Under the pieces are notes generated by a model. The model saw only the letters and a program-made list of their open reading frames with translations, was not told the DNA's origin and ran no database searches. 64,000 bases of DNA from Pyrinomonadaceae bacterium (GTDB lineage: Bacteria; Acidobacteriota; Blastocatellia; Pyrinomonadales; Pyrinomonadaceae). This document shows, piece by piece, positions 8,148 through 18,100 of the stretch (positions are counted from its first letter, which is position 1; every line of letters starts with the position of its first letter). A program made the position numbers and the translations under genes. The stretch covers positions 372,001 to 436,000 of the forward strand of contig JAHCHG010000003.1 of assembly GCA_026129865.1 (NCBI GenBank). The letters run 5' to 3'.

Positions 8148-10268
8148 CTAAAACTCGTGTCCTACAAAAAAGAGTTGTGAGTCGAAAGGTTCCGATTCGG
8201 CTTGGATCTTCTGGTACGATCCGTCAGGACAGAGCAAATGGGAATTTACCGTATCGTTCAAATACGCTGCGAGTACCGTTCTTTTCAAATAGTCCGACAG
8301 CTTCACATCATTAATTGGGACGACTGCTTCGACGCGGCGATCTAAATTTCTATGCATCCAATCGGCGCTGCCGATGTAAATGGTTTCTTTTCCGCCGTTA
8401 GCAAAGTAGAATATTCGACTGTGTTCAAGAAAGCGACCGACGATCGAGACAACGCGAATATTTTCGGATAAGCCCTTAATTCCAGGGCGAAGAACGCATA
8501 TTCCACGTACGAGAAGATCGATTTCGACGCCGGCTTGCGACGCCCGGTAGAGAGCGCGGACGATCTTGTCGTCGGTCAGCGAATTTATTTTTACAATTAT
8601 TCGAGCGTCCTTTCCGTTTCGTTTGTTCTTGGTTTCACGATTGATAAACTTGATCATCTTATTTCGAAGGTTGATCGGAGCGATCAAAAGTTCGTGATAC
8701 TTCGTTTGGAAAGAATATCCCGTCAAGAAATTGAAAAGATCGCTGACGTCTTTGCCGATCCCTTCGTCGGATGTCAACAGACCGAGGTCGGTGTAGATCT
8801 TCGATGTAACCGGATTGTAATTTCCGGTGCTCAAATGGACGTAGTTCTGCAATTCTTCATTTTCGCGGCGCACGATGAGCGTAACTTTTGAATGCGTTTT
8901 CAACCCGCGCATTCCATAAATTACGTGAACGCCTTCCGCTTCAAGCCGTCGCGCCCATTCGATATTGTTTTCTTCATCGAATCTCGCTTTTAGTTCAACA
9001 AGCGCGGCGACCTGCTTTCCATTGCGGCTTGCTTTTATCAAAGATTCGACGATAGGAGAATTTTTCCCGGTTCGATAAAGACAGATCTTTATCGCCCGGA
9101 CGTTTTCGTCTTCCGCGGCGGCCTCAATGAAATCGGTAACGGTCGAATATGCCGTGTACGGATGATGCAAAAGTACATCCTGCTTTTTTAGGATGTCAAA
9201 AATATTCTCACGCTGGCGGAGTGCGTTCGGAAGGGTATGTATAATCGGTCGTTCTTTCAACGCCGGACGCACGAGCGAGTAAAGCGACATCAATTCCGGA
9301 ATGTTCAAATAACCGTTGATAGCATAAATGTCCTGCTGTGCAAGCCCGATCGACGATGCGATGTATTCCACCATTTCCTTGGGCATCGAAGATTCAACTT
9401 CCAGCCTGACGGGAAAACTGAATCGCCGCAGATGATGCAGCTCGCGTTCCATTGTACTTAACAGATCGCCGGCTTCGTCCTCGCGCAGCTCGACGTCGGC
9501 ATCGCGCGTGATTCGAAAGAGAAACGCCTTTCCGGTCTGCATATTCGGAAACAGCAGCGCGATGTTTGCTGACACCAACTCTTCAAGCGGCGTAAATCTC
9601 GTGTTTTCTTCGTCAACCGGGACAAGGCGCGGAACATTCGGCGGAAGCTTTACACGTACAAATCTGTTGGTCGTATATAGGTGAGTCAATTTACCGGAAT
9701 TGGAATCCGCACGCGGTTCGACCATTAATCCGAGGTTCAGACTCAGATTGGAAATGTATGGAAACGGATGGCTTACGTCGACGGCTTGCGGCGTTAGAAC
9801 CGAAAAAACATTTTTTAGAAAGTAATCGTCCGCGCGCTTTCTCTCTGCCGAACTCAGCGTCTCATAGGCGCAGATCTCGATATTGTTTTCCTTTAATTGA
9901 GGGAGCACCGAATTCATCAAACAATCGGTCTGTTTCGAGACCATCGGCACGAGCAGTTCATGGATACGGACAAGCTGTTCCATCGCCGTAAGTCCGTCAG
10001 GAGAGAGCTTGAAAATGCCTTCGTTCACCTGTTCCTTCAAACCGGAGACACGAATCATAAAAAATTCGTCGAGATTGTTAGAGAAAATGGAAAGAAACTT
10101 CAAGCGTTCTAACAGCGGCAGATTCTCATCGATCGCGAGATTGAGAACACGTTTGTTGAATTCAAGCCAGCTTAATTCGCGGTTAAAGAGAAATTTGGGA
10201 TCGTTGACCGACAACTTTGACGATTCATTTTCGCTATCTTTAGCTCGTGTTTTTACTGCTTGAGTCAT
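8148..10268 (-). CDS. ppk1: Polyphosphate kinase 1
   Basis: A 706-residue cytosolic enzyme, close to the usual length of about 690. It reversibly polymerises the gamma-phosphate of ATP into inorganic polyphosphate. Family features in order are the N-terminal FNRELSWLEFN segment, a middle LLHHPYTAYSTV stretch leading into RAIKICLYRTG, then the HSKVTLIVRR catalytic segment that includes the phosphorylated histidine of the HxK phospholipase-D-like fold, and YVHLSTGNYNP. A second PLD-like half with YIGSADWMHRNLDRR follows near the C-terminus. No residue seems to be missing. It is a single gene between two secreted-protein genes, with no ppx or pstS neighbour in the window. Confidence 0.97.
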   Translation of the reverse strand: MTQAVKTRAKDSENESSKLSVNDPKFLFNRELSWLEFNKRVLNLAIDENLPLLERLKFLSIFSNNLDEFFMIRVSGLKEQVNEGIFKLSPDGLTAMEQLVRIHELLVPMVSKQTDCLMNSVLPQLKENNIEICAYETLSSAERKRADDYFLKNVFSVLTPQAVDVSHPFPYISNLSLNLGLMVEPRADSNSGKLTHLYTTNRFVRVKLPPNVPRLVPVDEENTRFTPLEELVSANIALLFPNMQTGKAFLFRITRDADVELREDEAGDLLSTMERELHHLRRFSFPVRLEVESSMPKEMVEYIASSIGLAQQDIYAINGYLNIPELMSLYSLVRPALKERPIIHTLPNALRQRENIFDILKKQDVLLHHPYTAYSTVTDFIEAAAEDENVRAIKICLYRTGKNSPIVESLIKASRNGKQVAALVELKARFDEENNIEWARRLEAEGVHVIYGMRGLKTHSKVTLIVRRENEELQNYVHLSTGNYNPVTSKIYTDLGLLTSDEGIGKDVSDLFNFLTGYSFQTKYHELLIAPINLRNKMIKFINRETKNKRNGKDARIIVKINSLTDDKIVRALYRASQAGVEIDLLVRGICVLRPGIKGLSENIRVVSIVGRFLEHSRIFYFANGGKETIYIGSADWMHRNLDRRVEAVVPINDVKLSDYLKRTVLAAYLNDTVNSHLLCPDGSYQKIQAESEPFDSQLFFVGHEF

Positions 10269-10325
10269 TTGAAGGGATTTTATTAATAGAAAGTTTTTGC
10301 AAGTACCTTTATTTAAGAACTTAGC

Positions 10326-10369
10326 AAAAAAGAAAGGACGCGGTCAAAAAAATCTGACCGCGTCCTTTC
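10326..10369 (-). terminator. Strong terminator of the first M36 protease gene
   Basis: GAAAGGACGCGGTCA (10332-10346) and TGACCGCGTCCTTTC (10355-10369) form a perfect 15-bp stem. Read on the minus strand, the hairpin is followed by TTTTTT, as expected for the gene ending at 10416. Confidence 0.93.
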
Positions 10370-10415
10370 GATTTAGGATCATCTTCAGCTCAATGAACTG
10401 ATGATGATCGGGTTT

Positions 10416-13400
10416 TTACGGAGCCAACGGGAAAACCGGTGCCTGTGCGCGATTGACGACAGGAATGTCAGAGCCCAAACCGAAGTTTGAAGCTGACACC
10501 GCGTTGCCGGACGCGCTGCTGCGTACCCACCATACGCCGTTGCGGTAGATCGCGACATCCTCGAAACCGTCGCCGTCATAATCACCCACGACCGGAATAT
10601 CTCCGGATGTTCCGAATGGGATACTTGCGACGGTGTTAGCCGCGGAATTGTAGATGTACCACGTTCCGTTGCTCGGTCTAAAGACTGCGAGATCATCCTT
10701 GTCATCTCCGACGAAATTGCCGGGTGCAAGAATATCACCGGCGATACCGAATGCGCGGATAGTGTCGCCGCCCGCCGGAATCTTGGTGTACCACGTGTTG
10801 TTCGATGGACGGAATACGGTAATGTCGTCCGCGCCGTTGCCGATGAAATCGCCGACAACAGGAACGTCTCCCGAGATTCCGTAGACCGTTGTGGTCGCAC
10901 CTGCGGTACTGTTAAGCATGTACCACGTACCCGTGCTCGGTCTGTAAACTGCCGGATCATCCTTTCCGTCGTTGTCGTAATCGCCAACAACCGGGACGTC
11001 GCTCGGAATTCCCCATTCAACTCCGGTAACTGTCATCGTACCGCTGTTCAGAATATGGAAATCCGGTGTTCCAGCTGCGTTGGTTCCACGGAAAATCGCC
11101 AAGTCGGTCTTGCCGTCGCCGTCGTAATCTCCGGGAACGACTCTGTCGCCGTTTAGTCCGAATTTAGTTACGTTGAACCCTGCAGTAGAACGGTTCAGGT
11201 ACCAGTTGCCTTCAGACGGTCGGAACACCGACTGGTCGGTTTTGCCGTCGCCGTCAAAGTCAGCCCGTGCGCTGCCTGTCGTAGGATTAACAGGAACACA
11301 AGTGTATGAGCTAACTAATTCGAAGTCATCGACTATCACTCCGGAACCAGCTACAGATGAATCTGATCCCATACGGAATTTGAATTGAACATTCTGACCG
11401 TTAGTCGATGAAGGAAGTGCGACCTCGACATTCTTATAGCCGTTTCCGTTACCCGTCCAAGCTTGTCTGCCCGGAAGCGGATTACTGAATCCGGTTGAAA
11501 GAGTTCCGTTATAGCCGTTAGCGGTAAATGTGCCGCCCGCAGCTAAAATGTCTTGATACGCTCCCGATCCGACCTTAACTTCAAGAACCATACCGTCGAA
11601 ATTGTTCTCGGTGTTGTGGTTTAACTTGAATTTCAACGCGGCGCTAGACGAACTGACCGCGATTGACGGAGTTTCAAGTTCGCTAAGACCGACAGCCCCC
11701 GGTTCTCCGGCAAACGCTGCATTTGGAGCGCTGCTCGGATTTGTGGTTGATGTGACCCAACCTACTCCGGCACCAGAAGTTGTGGAAACCCAGTTTGCAG
11801 GAAGCGCCGGTGCGGTAACGCCGTCGAAGTTCTCAACTGTGCCATTAGGCGCGCCGAGAACGAAACTTCGCATTTCAGGAGTTTGCGGTCCGGCAGCACT
11901 GCTGACGTTGATCGTTACGGTAACCGTACTTCCGCAAGGTGCGTTGCTCGGTATCGCAAACGGAATATTCCTGGTTTCTGTAGCGCCGTCAGCAATGCTG
12001 CCATAGCTGACATTCGCTCCACCATTAACATTAGCAACTACATTAGTAACCGTTGCTCCCGTCGTATTTCTGATTGAAACTCCTAACAAAACATTTTCAC
12101 CCGGTTCCGGAATACCGTTATTGTTTCCCGGGGTGTCGCTGATTGCTAACGCTCCCGTCATAACAACATTCGGAAAGTCAAATGCTTCTGTAACACGCGT
12201 GTTGCCTGAACCCGTACCCGCGTTCAAAACAGCTGCGCTGAAGCCCATTCCGCGTCGGCGGAAACCTTCACGAACATCTACGACGTCAGCAGACGCTTCC
12301 GGAGCAACCGGCAGTGCGGAAGCAGCGGCAATGATCGCATCTCTTTCCTGCAGGAAGGTCGGTCCGTTCGGAGCCAACTTCATACCGTCAGTAACCACTT
12401 GAAGCGCTCGGAGAGTTCCGGGAGTAAAGCCTAAACGGGTTACCATCAGGCATCGAACTTCCCAAAGTGCCGAACTCCAGATTTCACCCAAATTGTGAAC
12501 CTGGTCGACGGTTGCAGATCCGAACGGTCCGCGCGGGAACGCTCCATCACTAACGTCAAATTGCGTTGAGTCCGCGTCGGCGAACGTTAACGGGTTATGC
12601 GGACGATTAGACGGTCCGCCGGTGAATGCGATTACGGCTTTCGGGAACTTACGAATGCCGTAATAATAGTTTCCGGTAAATCCGGAAGTAGCTAAATAAG
12701 TTGCATAACCGCCGGTCGTATAGGTTCCGTTAATGGGATCGGTCGGTTCGGCAAGCAAAGTATGTGCGTACCAGTCGCCCCAACCTTCGCCCATTCCGCG
12801 CGACATGTTGTTCGACAGACCGGCTGAATTACCATGCAGACGATTTGATGTTCCGTGCGTAACTTCGTGAATGATTACATCGGCGTCGGTTGTACCGTCG
12901 TAATCCGGCGTCGGTCCCGTCCACAGGAACATTTGCATACGCCCGCGCCCGCCATCTGCCGGGGTTGAGAAGTTTGCGTTGTTCGTTCCGGACGAATCCT
13001 GTCCTTCAGCAGATACACGGTCATTGCCGACTCCGCCGCGACCAAAGTTGTCGGTCTGGAAATTGAACGACTGCTCGTTCATGCCGAGGCGGTACAACAC
13101 ATCATGATAAAGATTCATGACATAAAACATCTGAATTACCGCTCCGCGCTGCGCTTGAGCCGTCAGCGGATCATCGCCGGGTGCGGGGTTTCCTGGCGGC
13201 GGATTCCATGTAGATGTAAAGGTTCGACAACCGGCACCGGGACAAGTTCCGTCTCCAGGCTGCGGAGCATCGACTCCGTTCGGTGCGACTCTGTCGATAC
13301 CGGCTTCGACGTTGTTACCGTCTGTAAAATTCGTGCCATCCGTCATCCAGCCAAGATTATTCATCCCGTCGTTGGGGGATTCGTTGCCGATCAATGTGAC

Positions 13401-14510
13401 ACTTGATCGCGAACTGAGAAGCGCCCCCTGCGTGCCCAATGTCGGATCGACCGGTCCCGGAGTTAACGGAGCCGGTGAATCGTGTGCAGGCATATAAGCG
13501 TTTGCATTTCTGTAAACTTGATAGGTCGCCGTAGCGGCTTGATCTTCGGTAATGTTCTTGCGCCATAACATCGTGCCTGTTTCAGCATCGACGATGACGT
13601 AATAAGCATTAACCGGTTTCCAGATCAAAACTCTCCAAGCTGATCGGGCAACGCCGGGTTCGGTCGGGAAATACATTTTTTCGGCGGTGGTCGCCCAATC
13701 GCCGTTTCCGAAAATTGCTTTTCGATCCGACGAAGCCGATTCGTTAATTCTAAGATCGCTGGTTGTCGGTTCTGTATTAATATTTCGAAATGCCGTTTTT
13801 ACAGCATCAACCGGATTGCCCCAGTTGGTTGAAAGTGAATCGTAATCAAGACCCGGCGCCAAATTATTGATCACACGAATCATTCGCCCGTCTTTCGTAA
13901 ATCCGGCTTTAACTTCGCCTGCAAATACGGGAACGCCGTTGATCTCCTGTGAAAGGTGAGCAAACGACATATATCCGTTGGGGTTGGTATAATCAGCCAA
14001 AACTTTGAGCGAGCCGGCTTGGTCATTCGATACGCCGATCAATTCATCGTTCTGCTTAACGAAGTTACGAAGGATTTCCGCACGCTTCATATCCGAAGGT
14101 CCGGTTAATCTTTCAATATCCGCTTTCCACATATCCGGGGTGATTACTTCGGGAGCGCGAACTCCGGTATTGTATTCAACCTTCAATGAGGGAACGCGGG
14201 ATCGAAGCGATTCTTCTCCGCGGACAAATCCGTCCACGATGTCAGCAACAATTGCCGAGTCCTTGCCGGCTTCGGTGCGAAACCGCGTCAGCACATCAAC
14301 GACTGCTTCGTCTTTTTGTTCGCGGATATCGTAATTTTCTAATCCAATTTCATGGCTTTCGGTTCTTTCGATCAGACCTTTTCCGGCATCTGATTGACTT
14401 CCAGCCTTTGAGCGGAATTGACCGGGCAGCACGATAAGTGCGGCAGCCAATCCCAAAACTACCAGGCTAAGTAACAGCCATCGATAGTTTGGTTTTGTTT
14501 CTTTATTCAT
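10416..14510 (-). CDS. Secreted M36 (fungalysin) zinc metalloprotease with C-terminal VCBS repeats, copy 1
   Basis: A 1364-residue exported pre-pro-protease. After the N-terminal hydrophobic segment there is a fungalysin/thermolysin-type propeptide region (about 50-330), then an M36 peptidase domain (about 340-740). The zinc site HEVTH begins near residue 548 and is followed by the downstream GEGWGD with the third ligand Glu. Next come a beta-sandwich region (about 780-870, CARDB-like), a lectin/MAM-like domain ending in ASYQD-type strands (about 890-1075), and six or so FG-GAP/VCBS repeats to the C-terminus. The ribosome site GAGGAGG lies just upstream of the ATG. Both zinc motifs are intact, so it should be an active extracellular endopeptidase. 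It is a paralogue of the 1349-residue gene immediately upstream, and the catalytic regions are nearly superimposable. Confidence 0.94.
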   Translation of the reverse strand: MNKETKPNYRWLLLSLVVLGLAAALIVLPGQFRSKAGSQSDAGKGLIERTESHEIGLENYDIREQKDEAVVDVLTRFRTEAGKDSAIVADIVDGFVRGEESLRSRVPSLKVEYNTGVRAPEVITPDMWKADIERLTGPSDMKRAEILRNFVKQNDELIGVSNDQAGSLKVLADYTNPNGYMSFAHLSQEINGVPVFAGEVKAGFTKDGRMIRVINNLAPGLDYDSLSTNWGNPVDAVKTAFRNINTEPTTSDLRINESASSDRKAIFGNGDWATTAEKMYFPTEPGVARSAWRVLIWKPVNAYYVIVDAETGTMLWRKNITEDQAATATYQVYRNANAYMPAHDSPAPLTPGPVDPTLGTQGALLSSRSSVTLIGNESPNDGMNNLGWMTDGTNFTDGNNVEAGIDRVAPNGVDAPQPGDGTCPGAGCRTFTSTWNPPPGNPAPGDDPLTAQAQRGAVIQMFYVMNLYHDVLYRLGMNEQSFNFQTDNFGRGGVGNDRVSAEGQDSSGTNNANFSTPADGGRGRMQMFLWTGPTPDYDGTTDADVIIHEVTHGTSNRLHGNSAGLSNNMSRGMGEGWGDWYAHTLLAEPTDPINGTYTTGGYATYLATSGFTGNYYYGIRKFPKAVIAFTGGPSNRPHNPLTFADADSTQFDVSDGAFPRGPFGSATVDQVHNLGEIWSSALWEVRCLMVTRLGFTPGTLRALQVVTDGMKLAPNGPTFLQERDAIIAAASALPVAPEASADVVDVREGFRRRGMGFSAAVLNAGTGSGNTRVTEAFDFPNVVMTGALAISDTPGNNNGIPEPGENVLLGVSIRNTTGATVTNVVANVNGGANVSYGSIADGATETRNIPFAIPSNAPCGSTVTVTINVSSAAGPQTPEMRSFVLGAPNGTVENFDGVTAPALPANWVSTTSGAGVGWVTSTTNPSSAPNAAFAGEPGAVGLSELETPSIAVSSSSAALKFKLNHNTENNFDGMVLEVKVGSGAYQDILAAGGTFTANGYNGTLSTGFSNPLPGRQAWTGNGNGYKNVEVALPSSTNGQNVQFKFRMGSDSSVAGSGVIVDDFELVSSYTCVPVNPTTGSARADFDGDGKTDQSVFRPSEGNWYLNRSTAGFNVTKFGLNGDRVVPGDYDGDGKTDLAIFRGTNAAGTPDFHILNSGTMTVTGVEWGIPSDVPVVGDYDNDGKDDPAVYRPSTGTWYMLNSTAGATTTVYGISGDVPVVGDFIGNGADDITVFRPSNNTWYTKIPAGGDTIRAFGIAGDILAPGNFVGDDKDDLAVFRPSNGTWYIYNSAANTVASIPFGTSGDIPVVGDYDGDGFEDVAIYRNGVWWVRSSASGNAVSASNFGLGSDIPVVNRAQAPVFPLAP

Positions 14511-14918
14511 TGTAAGCCCTCCTCAAAGCTTTACGGGTAATGATGTTATTTAATAACACCATCGTTCACTTGTGTTGATTACCTTAGAAAATAAGGGCGA
14601 TAAATTTATAATTGACAGCGTAGAAGAAATGCTCAATCACGCGATCTTTGGAAAAATTTTTTTCTCTGCGTCTGACGGTGTACGCCGAAAACTTTGCAGA
14701 ACTGCGGAATCGGCTCGGAAAAGTAGACGCTTATGAAATGAAAAATATTTCGGCTACTTAAAACGAACTCCGCGATTGGAAAAAATCTGATGATGACAAC
14801 AAGTTCTAACAGATAATCTGTTTACAGTCAATTCTTTCCACAAAAAAATCTGGTTCGAAACTCGACTGTAATCGCTCCGCTTTTTAATGCAAGACTTTTC
14901 ATTTGTTATGGTTTACCG
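14511..14918. other. Non-coding upstream region of protease copy 1
   Basis: About 400 bases without a credible gene. It contains the GAGGAGG ribosome site of copy 1 and its unassigned promoter. A TATTTAATAA-type palindrome (14536-14550) lies close to the start codon. A weak -10-like TATGGT at 14907-14912 preceded by TG fits an extended -10 promoter firing into the structured RNA candidate on the plus strand. Confidence 0.4.
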
Positions 14919-15066
14919 AAACGATGTCCGGGGCGAAGAAAGCGGCGCTTGTCGCCCGAACATTTCGTGATCACTGCTGCGGACAGGAACCTAATAAAAG
15001 GTTCTTCACGGCAAAGAAGAACGCGCGGATTGGATCAAAGAGACCCAGCCCGCGCGCTCTTTTTAA
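14919..15066 (+). ncRNA. Candidate structured non-coding RNA between the two M36 genes
   Basis: Both flanking genes lie on the minus strand, yet the plus strand shows an ordered set of helices. GTCCG (14926-14930) pairs with CGGAC (14980-14984); inside it GGGCG (14931-14935) pairs with CGCCC (14953-14957), and AAGC/GCTT forms the innermost hairpin. Then GAACCT (14987-14992) and AGGTTC (14999-15004) form a perfect 6-bp hairpin with an AATAAA loop. Finally CGCGCGG (15022-15028) pairs with CCGCGCG (15050-15056), followed by CTCTTTTT, a plus-strand terminator. A possible extended -10 element sits just upstream. I find no SRP, RNase P, tmRNA or 6S signature. The family is unknown; it could instead be a leader relic. 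Confidence 0.45.
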
Positions 15067-15072
15067 TGAATG

Positions 15073-15101
15073 CTAAAAGTGCGCGTTCGGCGGACTTTTA
15101 G
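15073..15101 (-). terminator. Hairpin downstream of protease copy 2
   Basis: CTAAAAGT (15073-15080) and ACTTTTAG (15094-15101) form an exact 8-bp stem shortly after the stop codon of the minus-strand gene. There is no clean T-run on that strand, so it may be a 3'-end stabiliser or a weak terminator. Confidence 0.4.
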
Positions 15102-15110
15102 GCGAAAAAA

Positions 15111-18100
15111 TTACGGAATATACTGCTTTGGAACCGGTTTGTCGGATGCTAAACCGAAGTTCGTTGCAGACGCTCCCGATGTACTTCCAAGAACCCACCA
15201 GGTGCCGTTTCGGTAAACAGCCTGATCGTCTTTTCCGTCTCCGTCATAATCGCCGGGAACCGGAACGTCGCCATTCGTGCCGAAGGTTACGATCAGCGGA
15301 CTGCCGCCCGAACTCTTCAATGCGTACCAGGTTCCGTTCGATGGTCGGAAGACGGCTATGTCGTCCTTGTTGTCGCCGTCGTAATCCGCCGGAACGGCGA
15401 GATCACCTGCGAGCCCCCAGTTAACATTTACCGAACCGCCGTTCGTAAGCGAAGCGATCCAGCTATTGCCGCGTTTTATGGAAAGATCCGACTTGCCGTC
15501 GCCGTCCCAATCCGCAACCAGCGGTACATCGCCCGTTTGTCCAAATGCAGCGAACAGAGTTCCGCCGCTGCTTCTTAGAACGTACCAGGTGCTGTTCGAT
15601 GGACGGAAGACCGCAATGTCAGCCTTTTGGTCGCCGTCATAATCGCCGACTACCGGAATATCGCCCGTTGAGCCCCAATCTACGCCCGAAAACGTGAAAC
15701 CGTTGGACCGTAGAATGTAGAAGTCAGCCTGTCCCGGTGTGTCGCTCGCACGGAAGACAGCCGTATCTGCTTTTCCATCGCCGTCAAAATCGCCGGGCGT
15801 AAGTACGTCCGAGGCGATTCCCCAGTTGATCACACTGTAACCGGAGGTTGAGCGAAGCAAATGCCAGTTTCCTTCCGACGGTCGATAAACCGAGATATCC
15901 GTTTTACCGTCGCCGTCAAAATCGGACCGGGATCTGACCGCAGACGGAGTGTACGAACAACCGAAACTTCCCACAACTCTGACAGTGTCAACATTCCAGC
16001 CGTTCGCAGCCGTATTGTCGTCGGCGCCAAACCGCCATTTCATCTGAATGTTCTGTCCCGCGGCGGCAGCCGGCATACGAACCGTTGTCGTTACGTAACC
16101 GCCTGAATTTCCGGACCACGCCAAACGACCCGCGAGCGGATTGTTTACGCCGTTCGCGCCGAGCGTACCGTTGTAACCATTTTCGAGAAAACTGCCGCCC
16201 GCAGCGATAATGTCCTGAAACGCGCCGCCTCCGATGCTGATCTCAAGAACACCGCCGTCCCAACCGGGTTCTGTATCGTAACGGTTTCGAAACGATACCG
16301 TAGCCGCAGCCGAAGTGATTGCGATTGAAGGCGATGTCAAGTCGGTTCCGCCGCCGACCGTTAACGGATCCAGCGCAAACGCTGAGTTTGCCGGTGTGTC
16401 GGGGTTTGTTGTCGACGAGACGAAAGTCGTTCCGTTCTGAACCATCGTCGCCGTCCAGCCTGCCGGAAATGCAGGTGCTGTAACTCCGTCAAAATTTTCG
16501 GTAAACGTTGTAACCGGAATGCCGATAGCTATCGCTCTAGTAAAGCTAAATGCACCGAGACTGCTGTTTACATTAAATGTCAGCGTGATCGTCGAACCGC
16601 ACGCAGTTCCAGCCGGAACGGTGTAACTTACGTTTTGCGAAACGGTCTGCGAATTATTGATCGTTCCGTAGTTTGCCGATCCGCCTCCGACCAGCTGAAG
16701 TGTCGTACCGGTCGCCGGATTTCCGGTGTTGTTCGTTAACGGCACAGAAATCGTGATCGGTTCGCCCGGCTCGGGAAATCCGTCATTATCTCCGGGAGCG
16801 TCGCTGACCGTGATTGTCGGCGTCTGAACAAGATTCGGAAGATCGAACGACTCGACAACGCGGGTGTTATTTGCACCCGAACCGGCAGCAGTTACGCTTG
16901 CGCTGAATCCCATTCCGCGGATCGCAAAACCAGCCCACACGTCGGCAACGTCCGCCGCCGCCTCCGGTGCAATTGAGCTTGCCTGCGCTGCAGCGATTAT
17001 CGCATCGCGCTCCTGCAAAAACGTCGGTCCGAGCGGAGCGAGTTTCATTCCATCGGTAACGAACTGGAGAGTTTTTCGTGTCCCTTCAGTGAAACCCAGC
17101 CGAACTACAAATTTTGCACGAACTTCCCAGAGTGCAGAACTCCAGATCTCGCCCAAATTATGAACCTGATCGACGGTTCCTGAACCAAACGGTCCGCGAC
17201 CGAATGCGCCGTCGCTAATGTTGAATTGTGTCGAGTCAGCATCGGCAAACGTCAGCGGGTTGTGCGGGCGGTTGTTCGGTCCGCCGGTGAATGCCATCAC
17301 CGCTTTCGGGAAACGGCGAATTCCATAATAGTAGTTACTTGTAAAACCACCGGTACCGAGGTAAGTCGCGTATCCGCCCGTCGTATAGATCCCGTTTATC
17401 GGATCGGAAGGTTCGGCAAGCAGCGCATGTGCATAAAAATCGCCCCAGCCTTCTCCCATTCCGCGGGACATGTTCGACGAAAGACCGGAAGCGTTTCCAT
17501 GCAAACGGTTCGACGTTCCGTGCGTAACTTCGTGAATTATGATGTCAGCATCGGTCGTGCCGTCATAATCCGGATTCGGACCCGTCCAAATGTACATTTG
17601 CATTCTTCCGCGACCGCCGTCCGCCGGCGTTGAAAAGTTCGCGTTGTTCGTGCCGGAAGAATCCTGTCCTTCAGCCGAAACGCGGTCGTTTCCGTTACCG
17701 CCGCGACCGAAATTGTTGTTCTGAAAATTAAAAGCCTGTTCGTTCATCCCGAAGCTGTAAAGCGCGTCGTGATAAAGATTCATGATGTAAAACATCTGAA
17801 TAACGGCACCGCGCTGTGCCTGTGCGGTCAGCGGTGCGTCTCCGGGCGCCGGATTTCCGGGCGGCGGATTCCATGTGGAAGTAAATGTGCGGCAGCCCGC
17901 GCCTGGGCAAGTTCCGTCGCCTTGCTGCGGAGCGTCAACGCCGTTGCTGCCGTCGCGGTCGATGCCGGCTTCAAGATTGTTTCCGTCGGTAATGTTCGCT
18001 CCGTCTGTGATCCAACCAAGGTTGTTCATACCCGGATTGGGCAATTCGTTTCCGATAACCGTGCGAAGCGTACGCGCCGGAATAAGCGCTCCCTGAGTGC

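Noticed and set aside
8535..8891. Plus-strand open frames inside ppk1 and other genes
   Set aside because: They are antisense shadows of conserved coding sequence with no ribosome sites or family resemblance.
10332..10369. Second copy of the REP palindrome
   Set aside because: Only the short CGCGGTCA core is shared with 23268-23341. The position and T-run show it is an ordinary terminator.
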